This document shows, one piece after another, positions 32,165 to 43,226 of a DNA stretch of 64,000 bases. Location of the stretch: NCBI RefSeq assembly GCF_963576675.1, contig NC_088916.1, forward strand, positions 13,864,501-13,928,500. Reading direction: 5' to 3'. The translations under genes and the position numbers were made by a program. The notes beneath the pieces are model-generated. The model was not told the origin of the DNA, made no database searches, and saw nothing but the letters and a program-made list of their open reading frames with translations. This stretch comes from Euphorbia lathyris. Taxonomy: Eukaryota > Streptophyta > Magnoliopsida > Malpighiales > Euphorbiaceae. How positions within the stretch are numbered: position 1 is the first letter of the stretch; the number at the start of each line of letters is the position of its first letter.

Positions 32165-32182
32165 TGGCGACTCTGCTGGGGA
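32165..32182 (+). other. Primer-binding site of unit 1
   Basis: TGGCGACTCTGCTGGGGA follows the LTR after one base. The form TGGCGAC...TGGGGA is as seen in Tat/Ogre-type gypsy elements; the matching tRNA should be confirmed. Confidence 0.75.
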
Positions 32183-33668
32183 TAAAGAGAAGTTGATTCC
32201 GAAAAGCAATTTCTTATGTACTTTTTGAACTATTCTTACTCTCTTTTAAGTTCGCATAGCATTTGCATACAAAAGAAAACCTTTTGGGCAATTCTCACGA
32301 AAGTTCTCCAAGAATCCATTCGATACTTGGGGCCTACCTAGTGTCAATGCCCCCTTGTAAAAAGTTTTGGACTATTCTAACTCCATTCGAAATGAATAGT
32401 TTGATCTTTTTGCAATGGTCCCCATCTCTCAACCAAACCTCATGTAATGGCTTTAGTTACTTCCCTTAGGATAAAGCATGACCCTAATAATGATTTTGAT
32501 TTTCCATTGTATTTTGGCCTTTTGTTTGTCTTTTGTTATAGCCTATGACATACCTGAAGTTTCATACCTCTTTCATAGAGATTTTACCTCTTTGTTCAAA
32601 CCCGAAAGAAGGAGCAAAATTCTAATCTAGCATGACCTATTCTGAAAGGAACTAAGTAGTCTCTTTAACCATGACTTATACTAGACCCAAAAATTTCATG
32701 TTTCCCAAAAAGAGATTTCACCTCTTTCGTCAATAAGGGAAAAATGAAATCTAAGGTCGATACACACCATGATTCAAAGAGACCACTTTGGCATCTTTTG
32801 TCCAAGTCATGTCATATTAGAATTCAAATTTCATTTTGCTATAATCTATGTCAAAAGAATAGGGTTTCGAGTCTTTAGTATAGGATGTACTACACCCAAA
32901 GTCTCTGTTTACTTAAAAGAGCTTTTCATCTCTTTCAAATCAAAACAGTAATGGAGATCAAGGTTGGTACAACCTATAGTAAATGAAATGAACATGTCAT
33001 TTAAAGGTAGTACGTTTCATACTTGAAACAAGAGAAAACCCCAGTAGAGATTTCAACTCTATCTTAAGGGTACTTTCGAAATAAAGCCGACATAACCTAT
33101 TTTAAAAAGACATCGACTTGTCTAGGACAAACTTTGCTATATCCAAGTTTTGGAAATCACCTTGAGGAGGCTTGAAACTCCAAATATTGAAATGGGCGGA
33201 TTCTACAGACTAGATTGGTATAGTTTGTCCTAAACAAGACCATAACCGTTAAGATAAGCCATTTCGTATCCCATGGTCTCGCATGACCTAAAGAACCGAT
33301 ACGGTCTATCCTAAAGGCGAACTAAAGGCTAACCTTGTATGATGATTGATTTACATCGCTTTGAGAGTTATGTATGTCGTCGGTTTCGTGCATCCCTCGT
33401 TGATGCAAAATGAACCAAAACCAAAAATCCTAGGAAAGGACCTGAAACAATACGTGTATAGGAGGAATAAGGTTGGAAGGAATAATGTTGTGATACGTGC
33501 TATTTGTGATTGCCACTGACCGTTTGTTCGTTTTGCTTCCCTTTATTTTTAGCACACACCACTAAAGCATACATTATAAAGTCATTTCATTCATCATCTA
33601 TATACTAACCATTTGTATTTTAACAACCATCAACTAGACGAAACTTGTTCAGACAAAATCCATAACCA
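32183..33668 (+). other. Untranslated leader of unit 1
   Basis: About 1.5 kb without coding capacity. It holds at least five short hairpins with AAAGAG/CTCTTT-like stems (32577, 32709, 32916, 33045, 33166), each near a similar GGTCGATAC/GGTTGGTAC/GCCGACATA phrase, which suggests an eroded tandem repeat. A packaging role is possible but unproven. Confidence 0.6.
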
Positions 33669-34583
33669 ATGGCACCTCAAAAGACTTTGGAGGAGCACTT
33701 TTCCCATATCAATAAGCGGTTTAACACCTTAGAGGACCAAATGAAAGTTATGTTTGCAGAAGTGCATACCGCTCTAAATGAACAGAAAACAATGGTAGAA
33801 GGTATGATAGGGATGCATATGGATGCTCTATTAGCCCAGGTTCAGAACTTGTCAAGAGTCTTGGCTCAAGTGGTTGAAAGAAAAACAGCTCCCCCACAAC
33901 CGATTGAGAACAGCTTGGGGGTTGAGGCTCAGAAAAATAAGGGAAGAACTCAGCTCGAGGAAATGATGAAAGTTGTCATGGACATTACACAATCTCTAGT
34001 TCAAGACCAGTCGAATAATGAATATCTCGATCATAATGTCTCACCTCAAGGGAAGAATCTACCTAACTTGAAGCGGTTCAATGGAAAAGGGGATCCCATG
34101 GATCATGTCCTCCATTATATAAAATTAATGCATGTTGCTTCCTTCAGTAGGGATGAAATCATCGATCTTTTCGGCTTATCCTTGAATGGCTCTACATTTT
34201 CTTGGTACCACTCATTACCATTATCCACAAGGAAGGATTGGAATCTCATGATCCAGGTCTTTTTGGATCAATATGCTCATAAGTTTGAATCCAGAGTAAG
34301 CTTGGCAGAATTAGAGAGCACCAAACAGAAACCAAGAGAGCTCTTCCTAGAATTTGTGGGAAGATGGAGAGCCAAAGCATCCATGGCAGAAAGCAAGATA
34401 GAGGAGATGGAACAGTTGCAAATGGTCATTCGGAACTCATTGCCCTTCATTAAGAATGTCATTCAACATGCTTACATACCAGGTTTTAAAGAATTATGTG
34501 AATGGGCACGTATAGTGCATCCTGACGTAGAGTACATGAGTCACAAAGGTCACTCTTCAGGAAATCTCCAAACCCCCTACTAA
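33669..34583 (+). CDS. gag: Gag protein of unit 1 (Retrotrans_gag)
   Basis: This 304-codon frame is the only recognisable gene of the element. Residues 1-75 look coiled-coil. Residues about 130-285 match the plant gypsy gag domain: LPNLKRFNGKGDPMDHVLHY, then LNGSTFSWYHSLP, WNLMIQVFLDQYAHKF and FLEFVGRWRAKA. There is no CCHC knuckle and no protease, so it is shorter than a full gypsy Gag. It would form or join the capsid that packages the element's RNA. The frame is intact and nearly identical in unit 2, which suggests recent constraint or recent copying. It stops at TAA 34581-34583. Confidence 0.9.
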   Translation: MAPQKTLEEHFSHINKRFNTLEDQMKVMFAEVHTALNEQKTMVEGMIGMHMDALLAQVQNLSRVLAQVVERKTAPPQPIENSLGVEAQKNKGRTQLEEMMKVVMDITQSLVQDQSNNEYLDHNVSPQGKNLPNLKRFNGKGDPMDHVLHYIKLMHVASFSRDEIIDLFGLSLNGSTFSWYHSLPLSTRKDWNLMIQVFLDQYAHKFESRVSLAELESTKQKPRELFLEFVGRWRAKASMAESKIEEMEQLQMVIRNSLPFIKNVIQHAYIPGFKELCEWARIVHPDVEYMSHKGHSSGNLQTPY

Positions 34584-37404
34584 AAGGAATCTTTTCCCTG
34601 CTCATTATGTTTCATTGATAAGCTCAGGGGCAACAGAAGAAGAAGTCCTCAAGATTGAGGACACTAATGAAGCAGAGGCACCTAAACTTCCTTGAAGCAA
34701 CATGAGAATGGAGGATTGCATTTTTAGTCTTTATCTTTTATCTTTGTTTTTGTTCAATAAGACATTATGAATTACTCTTTTGATTTCAATAAAATTCTGT
34801 TTTTATGCGATATTGATAATTTTGTACATTCTCATCTGCCCCACATATCAACATTTGACATTCACTCATTTGAAACACTTCCATTGTTATCATGGCACGG
34901 ATGAAAGTCCTAAAAATATACTTATTGCTCAGAACTTAACCACTGAAGAGAGAAAATAAATGGAGTGAATAAATAAAATCATGAGAAGGGTTTCCTTAGC
35001 CTTGCAGCGATAAGCCAGATCTAAATTCATCAAGCGAAGAGTTCTAACCTACTTTCACACAAAGAAGGTCGAGCAATAATTGATAGAGCTCAATGAAGAA
35101 GAGGATAGCAAGCTGAAAACATACCGTTCCCAAGCACCGGGATTTCAGTGAGAAAGGTCATCTCTAATTCTAAAAAGGACAGAGTTACCTGGAGGCAACC
35201 GATCCATGAATGACGAATGACCTCATTCCATGAGGAATGACACGATCCAAATCCATGATGTGATAATCCAAAATATAAAGAAATGAAGATGAAGTCATCC
35301 AAAGCCATCTTGGAAGAAGATCCTTCAGAATTTGAATGAGATTAAAAGTCAACACAGTCAACTAAGTGGCTTCAGGAAAAAATGATCAATAGTGCCCCAC
35401 AAGTGGCTAATCAAGCCTTCAAGAAAAGCTCACTTTAGTCAAGGAAGAAAATCTGGAGTCTATCAATCATGCTCTCAGAAGTTCATATCCAACATGAAAA
35501 TTTCAAGCTAAGATCAAGAGTGCAGTTAAGTGAAGATAAGGACGACCACAAGTTTAGGAAGACGAAAACCCTCAATCAATCATGTTCTCAGAAAGTTCAT
35601 ATCCAACATGGAAGTCCATAACCAAGATCAAGAGTGCAATTAAGTGAAGACATGGACGACCACAATTTTGGGAGGACAATCACCCTCAGTGAAGCCAAGA
35701 AATCCTTCTCATAAAAAATGCAAAAAAAAAATTTAAAAAAAAAATCCTGATAGGTGGAAAATCCGCAAAGGACGACCTATGCAACAATAAGGAACTTCCC
35801 CAATGAGTGAAAACCTGTAAAAGGCATTCATTTGAAAATTCTGGGAACAAAAGTGAGTAAATAAAATAGCTGAAACGTGAAAAACCTGTAAAGGCGCACT
35901 TCAGTGACAGTGGTTAGGAATCTAAGCAATAAACAATTCAATGTATATTTGCCAAGTGTTCTGTTTGAGTTGAACAGTTAGAAGCTGTATATACGATGAA
36001 ATGTTTGAATCAATAGATATCTCACTTCAAGAGAAATCTCAAAAAAAAAATCAAATAAATAAGATTTGAGTAAAAAAGACTAATCCTCCATCTCTGTGCT
36101 CCCTGAAGCTTGGTCTCTCTGCTCCTTTATTGTCCTTTCAAGAGCCGACTATGGCAGAAGCATCTTGCGTTTATAATCATCCAGAGTAGCGAACTCCGGT
36201 CCAAACTGAGGAACATATCGAGTTCTTCACTCCTCATCTATATACACAGACCAATCAGCATAGTGAGTGACAATGGTTCACTCCCAACGGTGGTGTTCCA
36301 CAATATAAACGCAAATGAGGCCTCGCCTCAAGTTTTTCACAGGCATCCACCCAAACTTCGTTTAGCACCCAAGATATCTCCATCAAAGGGTACATCCATA
36401 TGATCTGATCACCTGTCAGCCAGTTCAGAAGGCTTTTCCAGTGGTCAAAAGACTGAGCACCAACTCACCTTCGATGCTAAGTATGGAAATCAACAAAAAA
36501 TGACTCTTGGGTCCATGCACTTCAAAATACCCTATTTCTCTTGCATCCGTGAAAATAAAGAAAAAAATGTTGGATTGAAAACCTCAAAAGAGGCAGTCCA
36601 GGCAAAAGGAGAGATAAAGGAAAAAATTGTGAGATGTTAAAAAGCTTAATTGAAAAACCCATATGGGCAGTTCAGGCAAAAGGAGAGATAGAGAACAATA
36701 GAGAGATCCCGCTGAGTTGACAACCCGAAAAGGACGGCTCAGGCAAAAATTAGGGGAAAAATGAACATATCAACACTTCCTAAAAAAGGATATGAGCCCC
36801 ACCAAGCTGAAACCTTGCCCCTAGAGCTTCTCATGTCAGACCTATCTATCCTCATCAAGCTGAAATCTTGCCCCCAGAACTTCTCATGTCAGACTTATCT
36901 ATCATCATCATTTGCAGACAGTATAGGCTCTCACAAACTGGGGCATACCGTCAAAACATCATTCACTGATCCTAAAGATGCCCATCTCTCGAGTCTGGAA
37001 AAGAGAATCTATGGAATCATTTCATCCATTCATGCATAATCTTCACACATTTACCAATGTATCGACACCGAGTAAAATGTATGTGTAGCACACACATTCA
37101 TTCACACACACATAATTCCATGCATACATTAGGCTACATACGCATCACTACACATTTGTCATTTGATTTTATCTCAACTCTACGAGAAAATAAGCATCTT
37201 GCTTTATTGCAGGGAATACCTGAAACTCCAGAGATCGTCACTAAAACAACATCTTCCGAAGCAAGAGAATCCAGGGGCATTGAATGAGAAAATTTAGTCC
37301 TAAGCAAAACAACAGAATTGTCAACAGACAGAAAAATTTCTCAATAGCGGCCTGAAGAAAGAGTCAGCCCACAAGAAGAATTCCAATCAATTCAACAAAG
37401 CCAG
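34584..37404 (+). other. Long non-coding internal region of unit 1
   Basis: No pol domain is found in about 2.8 kb. It is purine-rich on the plus strand, with recurring phrases such as CCTGTAAAGG, CAGGCAAAAGGAGAGATA and AACATGGAAGTCCATAACC-like segments. Short frames in it carry no known domain. It fits a large-retrotransposon-derivative design. Confidence 0.75.
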
Positions 37405-37925
37405 ATGGCTTCCGAAGGAAGAGTTGGGTTACAGAAAAAATCATCATCAATTCAACAAAGCCAGATGGCTCCTGAAGGGAGAGTGGGGTTTTGTCTTCTG
37501 CAGATCATATGGCTTCCGAAGGAAGAGTTGGGTCACAGAAAAAAATCATCATCAATTCAACAAAGCCAGATGGCTCCTGAAGGGAGTGTGGGGTTTTATC
37601 TTCTGCATATGAGATGGCTTCCGAAGGAAGAGTTGGGTCACAGAAAAAATCATCATCAATTCAACAAAGCCAGATGGCTCCTGAAGGGAGAGTGGGGTTT
37701 TGTCTTCTGCAGATCAGATGGCTTCCGAAGGAAGAATTGGGTCACAGAAAAAATCATCATCAATTCAACAAGGCCAGATGGCTCCTGAAGGGAGAGTGGG
37801 GTTTTGTCTTCTGCAGATCAGATGGCTTCCGAAGGAAGAGTTGGGTCACAGAAAAAATTATCATCAGTTATTCAACAAAACCAGATGGCTCCCGAAGGGA
37901 GAGTGGAGTTTTGTAGCTCACAAGT
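37405..37925 (+). repeat. 104-bp minisatellite of unit 1, 5 copies
   Basis: ATGGCTTCCGAAGGAAG recurs at 37405, 37509, 37614, 37718 and 37822. Each unit holds two related halves, ATGGCTTCCGAAGGAAGAGT and ATGGCTCCTGAAGGGAGAGT. All three forward frames stay open for long stretches, because the unit lacks stops and 104 is not a multiple of 3. Confidence 0.95.
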
Positions 37926-37960
37926 GGATTATTTTACAGGAATGATCAACTTTTGGGACG

Positions 37961-38560
37961 GATAGTTGAAGACATCCGCAACTATAGGTCGTTGAAGACA
38001 CCTACAACCCAGGATCGTTGAAGACATCCGCAACTACAGGTCGTTGAAGACACCTACAACCCAGGATCGTTGAAGACATCCGCAACTACAGGTCGTTGAA
38101 CACACCTACAACCCAGGATCGTTGAAGACATCCACAACTACAGGTCGTTGAAGACACCTACAACCCAGGATCGTTGAAGACATCCGCAACTACAGGTCGT
38201 TGAAGACACCTACAACCCAGGATCGTTGAAGACATCTGCAACTATAGGTCGTTGAAGACACCTACAACCCAAGATCGTTGAAGACACCTACAATCCAGGA
38301 TCGTTGAAGACATCCACAACTACATGTCGTTGAAGACACCTACAACCTAAGATTGTTGAAGACATTCGCAACTACAGGTCGTTGAAGAGACCTACAACCT
38401 AAGATCGCTGAAGAGATCAACCATAACAAGTCGTTGAAGAGACCTACAAATCAGAGATCGTTCAAGAGATCCACAACAACAGGTCGTTGAAGAGACCTAC
38501 AATCTGAGATCACTGAAGAGATCAATAATCAGATGTCCATTTGTTCCCAGTCGTTTAAGA
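37961..38560 (+). repeat. 52-bp minisatellite of unit 1, about 11 copies
   Basis: The unit is two related 26-bp halves: GATCGTTGAAGACATCCGCA... and GGTCGTTGAAGACACCTACA.... Copies start at 37961, 38013, 38065, 38117, 38169, 38221 and on, the last ones diverged (GAAGAGATC, GAAGAGACC). Confidence 0.93.
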
Positions 38561-38755
38561 GACTAGATCGATGAATCAATCACAACATCCTCCTACTCTA
38601 GATGAGTATTTACTTTATCATACTTTGTTCCATTACACACATTTTCTTTCCACCTTTTCAAAGTAGGGGCAAAAACCGCTTTTCAAAACATCTACTTTGA
38701 ACTCAGTTTTCTGAAAATGCACACAACTCACAATGCATGATAAAGTAGGGACAAC

Positions 38756-40829
38756 TGTAGACACTAGAGTCGTAGCCCTGTGATGAAAACCTTTAAAAGA
38801 TGATTGGAAATATGATCAGAAAATGGATCACGAAAAAAATGCCTCGTTAGAAAGTCAAAGTCAATCCTTTTTCATTCAAAACCAAAATTTTTAGAGTAAC
38901 AAATAGAACTTTTAAGATATCTTAGTGAGTCGTATCCCCCCAAGAATTTCATAACGCACTTTTTCGGACTCAATTCGGAGGTCCAACGAAGAATCTGTGG
39001 CTAGTTGAAGTTTTTAGGTGAAATTCGGGATAAAATAGGAAATAACCTTAGTTCGGGTCAGTTTTAGCCTTAGGTTATTACATGCAAAAATGTCCGTCTC
39101 GTCGAAACGAGTCCAATGGCACAAGAATCGTCAAAATCGGAGATTGATAAGATCATTATTTACATAAAAGAAATGTTTGGGCAGATTACCGACGGAATTT
39201 CCGTCGGTAATCGTGCGGCTGCGCTTTTGCTGCTGGCCGCTGGGCCGCACGCCGGGCCCAACAGCAGGCCCATGCGTGCCCCCTTGCTCCTTTTTAGTTT
39301 TTTTTTTCACAAACTTAAAGCCCAAAATTCCCTTTTAACCCCTGCCTCATTTAATTAATTTTAAAATTGACCCGAAACCCTAATATGTCTCTATAAATAG
39401 CAGCTCTTTAGGCAGCCAGGAGGGGGGGACGAAAATTACACTCAAAATAGCCGCGACTCTGTCTCTACCATCCGAGTAAAACCCAGCCGTTTGAATATTA
39501 ATTCCTTGTTCTATATTATTTGTAATTTTTCCAATCATCCCACAACCTAGGTAAATGTTTCTGAGGGACAAATTCTGTCTACTATTTAATATTTGGTACT
39601 GTAAAATATTGATTGTTCATCCTTTTTCTTATTTGATTTTTCTTTGTTGATTTTTATTGTCAATAGGTTGTCAAATATATTTTCTGTATATATTTGATCC
39701 CTAAAATCGATTTAATTTAACCCTAAAACAATGATTTACCAGTTAAATCATTTGTTTTGAGCTTTTTTTATTTATTTCAATCAATCTGCTCTTCTTATAT
39801 TTTTATTTTTGAATCTGATATCAATAATATTACAAGTTAATATTATTGATCTAATTAATTCTTTTTGTTCATAACAATGATTTGGGATAAACGAATCAAC
39901 TCGAGATAAGGTTTATCTCACGATCGTTCAGACACCAATAGTTATAATAAAACTTTCTTTTCTATTTCTTTGATTCCTAACCTAATAATTTTTTATTTAT
40001 TCGTTTTAGTCCCTAATTCAAAACTTCTTGTTTTATTCGTTGTAATCCCTAATTTAGAACTTTTCGTTTTATTCACTCTAGTCCCTAATTTAGAAATTTT
40101 ACTTTTATTCATTCTAGTCCCTATTTCGGAACTTTATATTTTATTCACTTTGGTCCTTAATTTAAAGTTTTCCACTTTCTTTCAATTAGACCCTTAAATA
40201 AACTTTTTAAGTTTATTCAATTTAGTCATGTGTCCATTTTTAAACCATAACTAATTGTACAACTATGTTATTTGCTTCTAATCTTTTATTTTGGTTGATA
40301 TGAGTATGGAGAAACATTATTTTGGTGCGGATTGAAGACCCGGGAATGCCCGGATGTAATTGTATTTAATTTTGTACATATTTCATTGCTTTTAGGGTTG
40401 TAATATTTTATTTATTTTCTTTTGTATACAATTGTGCAATATGACATGAAACAAAAATGATTTTTTCCAAACAAATCACATTCAAAACGAATTTAAAAAG
40501 CTTAAAAGAGTTATTAATGGCCTGATTGTATTTAGAAATGCTAAGTAGGAGGCCAGTGGATTCACCGGGCGATTTTGGGGGTGCTTAATATTTCCTTTCG
40601 AGGAGATATTAACCTTCCCCAAGCGTACCTAACTTCGCGAACCCACTTGCTTCCCGCAAGGAATCTCAGTAACATTCTCGGACATAAAATCCGGGTGGCG
40701 ACTCTTTCTCCGACACCGGCCCTGCCGAGCTAGTCGTTTTCTCTAGTGGAACTCGAGTCCAAAAAGCACCGTAGTAGTTATGGCGGACCTCCCGCGAGTG
40801 AAAGCCTGTCGAGGTAGGCTTCGTCTACA
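38756..40829 (+). repeat. LTR 2 of the gag-only array (2074 bp), shared by units 1 and 2
   Basis: Starts TGTAGACACTAGAG and ends TTCGTCTACA. It keeps the TATA box (CTCTATAAATAGC near 39390), the 29-base palindrome (39184-39212) and a series of about seven 36-bp minirepeats (TTTTATTC...TAGTCCCTAATTT) at about 39995-40240. The motif GTCTCGTCGAAAC stands at 39096. Confidence 0.93.
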
Positions 40830-40830
40830 G

Positions 40831-40848
40831 TGGCGACTCTGCTGGGGA
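40831..40848 (+). other. Primer-binding site of unit 2
   Basis: TGGCGACTCTGCTGGGGA, identical to unit 1. Confidence 0.75.
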
Positions 40849-42311
40849 TAAAGAGAAGTTGATTCCGAAAAGCAATATCTTCTGTACTTTTTGAGCTATT
40901 CTTACTCTCTTTTAAGTTCGCATAGCATTTGCATACAAAAGAAAACCTTTTGGGCAATTCTCACGAAAGTTCTCCAAGAATCCATTCGATACTTGGGGCC
41001 TACCTAGTGTCAATGCCCCCTTGTAAAAAGTTTTGGACTATTCTAACTCCATTCGAAATGAATAGTTTGATCTTTTTTCAATGGTCCCCATCTCTCAACC
41101 AAACCTCATGTAATGGCTTTAGTTACTTCCCTTAGGATAAAGCATGACCCTAATAATGATTTTGATTTTCCATTGTATTTTGGCCTTTTGTTTGTCTTTT
41201 GTTATAGCCTATGACATACCTGAAGTTTCATACCTCTTTCATAGAGATTTTACCTCTTTGTTCAAACCCGAAAGAAGGAGCAAAATTCTAATCTAGCATG
41301 ACCTATTCTGAAAGGAACTAAGTAGTCTCTTTAACCATGACTTATACTAGACCCAAAAATTTCATGTTTCCCAAAAAGAGATTTCACCTCTTTCGTCAAT
41401 AAGGGAAAAATGAAATCTAAGGTCGATACACACCACGATTCAAAGAGACCACTTTGGCATCTTTTGTCCAAGTCATGTCATATTAGAATTCAAATTTCAT
41501 TTTGCTATAATCTATGTCAAAAGAATAGGGTTTCGAGTCTTTAGTATAGGATGTACTACACCCATAGTCTCTGTTTACTTAAAAGAGCTTTTCATCTCTT
41601 TCAAATCAAAACAGTAATGGAGATCAAGGTTGGTACAACCTATAGTAAACGAAATGAACATGTCATTTAAAGGTAGTACGTGTCATACTTGAAACAAGAG
41701 AAAACCCCAGTAGAGATTTCAACTCTATCCTAAGGGTACTTTCGAAATAAAGCCGACACAACCTATTTTAAAAAGACATCGACTTGTCTAGGACAACCTT
41801 TTCTATATCCAAGTTTTAGAAATCACCCTGAGGAGGCTTGAAACTCCAAATGTTGAAATGGGCGGATTCTACAGACTAGATTGGTATAGTTTGTCCTAAA
41901 CAAGACCATAACCGTTAAGATAAGTCATATCGTATCCCATGGTCTCGCATGACCTAAAGAACCGATACGGTCTATCCTAAAGCCGAACTAAAGTCTAACC
42001 TTGTATGATGATTGATTTACATCGCTTTAAGAGTTATGTATGTCGTCGGTTTCGTGCATCCCTCGTTGATGCAAAATGAACCAAAACAACCAATACGTGT
42101 ATGGGAGGAATAAGGTTGGAAGGAATAATGTTGTGATACGTGTTATTTGTGATTGCTACTGACCGTTTGTTCGTTTTGCTTCCCTTTATTTTTAGCACAC
42201 ACCACTAAAGCATACATTATAAAGTCATTTCATGCATCATCTATATACTAACCATTTGTATTTTAACAGCCATCAACTAGACGAAACTTGTTCAGACAAA
42301 ATCCATAACCA
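40849..42311 (+). other. Untranslated leader of unit 2
   Basis: Closely matches 32183-33668 with the same hairpin series; about 27 bp are missing near 42085 relative to unit 1. Confidence 0.7.
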
Positions 42312-43226
42312 ATGGCACCTCAAAAGACTTTGGAGGAGCACTTTTCCCATATCAATAAGCGGTTTAACACCTTAGAGGACCAAATGAAAGTTATGTTTGC
42401 AGAAGTGCATACCGCTCTAAATGAACAGAAAACAACGGTAGAAGGTATGATAGGGATGCACATGGATGCTCTCTTAGCCCAGGTTCAGAACTTGTCAAAA
42501 GTCTTGGCTCAAGTGGTTGAAAGAAAAACAGCTCCCCCACAGCCGATTGAGAACAGCTTGGGGGTTGAGGCTCAGAAAAATAAGGGAAGAACTCAGCTCG
42601 AGGAAATGATGAAAGTTGTCGTGGAGATTACACAATCTCTAGTTCAAGACCAGTCGAATAATGAATATCTTGATCAAAATGTCTCACCTCAAGGGAAGAA
42701 TCTACCTAACTTGAAGTGGTTCAATGGAAAAGGGGATCCCATGGATCATGTCCTCCATTATATGAAATTAATGCATGTTGCTTCCTTCAGTAGGGCTGAA
42801 ATCATCGATCTTTTCGGCTTATCCTTGAATGGCTCTGCATTTTCTTGGTACCACTCATTACCATTATCCACAAGGAAGGATTGGAATCTCATGATCCAGG
42901 TCTTTTTGGATCAATATGCTCATAAGTTTGAATCCAGAGTAAGCTTGGCAGAATTAGAGAGCACCAAACAGAAACCAAGAGAGCTCTTCCTAGAATTTGT
43001 GGGAAGATGGAGAGCCAAAGCATCCATGGTAGAAAGCAAGATAGAGGAGATGGAACAGGTGCAAATGGTCATTCGGAACTCATTGCCCTTCATTAAGAAT
43101 GTCATTCAACATGCTTACATACCAGGTTTTAAAGAATTATGTGAATGGGCACGTATAGTGCATCCTGACGTAGAGTACATGAGTCACAAAGGTCACTCTT
43201 CAGGAAATCTCCAAACCCCCTACTAA
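42312..43226 (+). CDS. gag: Gag protein of unit 2 (Retrotrans_gag)
   Basis: A 304-codon frame of the same length as in unit 1, with about ten residue differences, among them Lys-Trp for Lys-Arg in the LPNLKWFNGKGD motif and Ala for Asp at position 162. The gag core motifs LNGSAFSWYHSLP and FLEFVGRWRAKA are kept. Like its sister it has no knuckle and no protease. It is intact and ends at TAA 43224-43226. Whether it is translated cannot be seen. Confidence 0.9.
   Translation: MAPQKTLEEHFSHINKRFNTLEDQMKVMFAEVHTALNEQKTTVEGMIGMHMDALLAQVQNLSKVLAQVVERKTAPPQPIENSLGVEAQKNKGRTQLEEMMKVVVEITQSLVQDQSNNEYLDQNVSPQGKNLPNLKWFNGKGDPMDHVLHYMKLMHVASFSRAEIIDLFGLSLNGSAFSWYHSLPLSTRKDWNLMIQVFLDQYAHKFESRVSLAELESTKQKPRELFLEFVGRWRAKASMVESKIEEMEQVQMVIRNSLPFIKNVIQHAYIPGFKELCEWARIVHPDVEYMSHKGHSSGNLQTPY

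Larger units (their letters stand above)
30016..38755 (+). mobile_element. Unit 1 of a tandem gag-only LTR element (TR-GAG-like)
   Basis: LTR 30016-32163, primer-binding site, leader, gag, a long non-coding part, two minisatellites and a purine-rich end (AAAGTAGGGACAAC) directly before the next LTR at 38756. No protease, integrase or RT frame exists, so it must rely on an autonomous relative. The left edge interrupts a copia LTR; the five bases before it are ATACC. Confidence 0.85.

Noticed and set aside
36110..36403. Frame containing IVSDNGS, resembling an integrase motif, in units 1 and 3
   Set aside because: Only seven residues fit and nothing around them resembles integrase; unit 2 does not keep the frame. 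Treated as chance, though a profile search would settle it.
37961..38560. Regular repeats that could be taken for a CRISPR array
   Set aside because: The whole 52-bp unit repeats, with no unique spacers, in a plant retroelement; it is a minisatellite.
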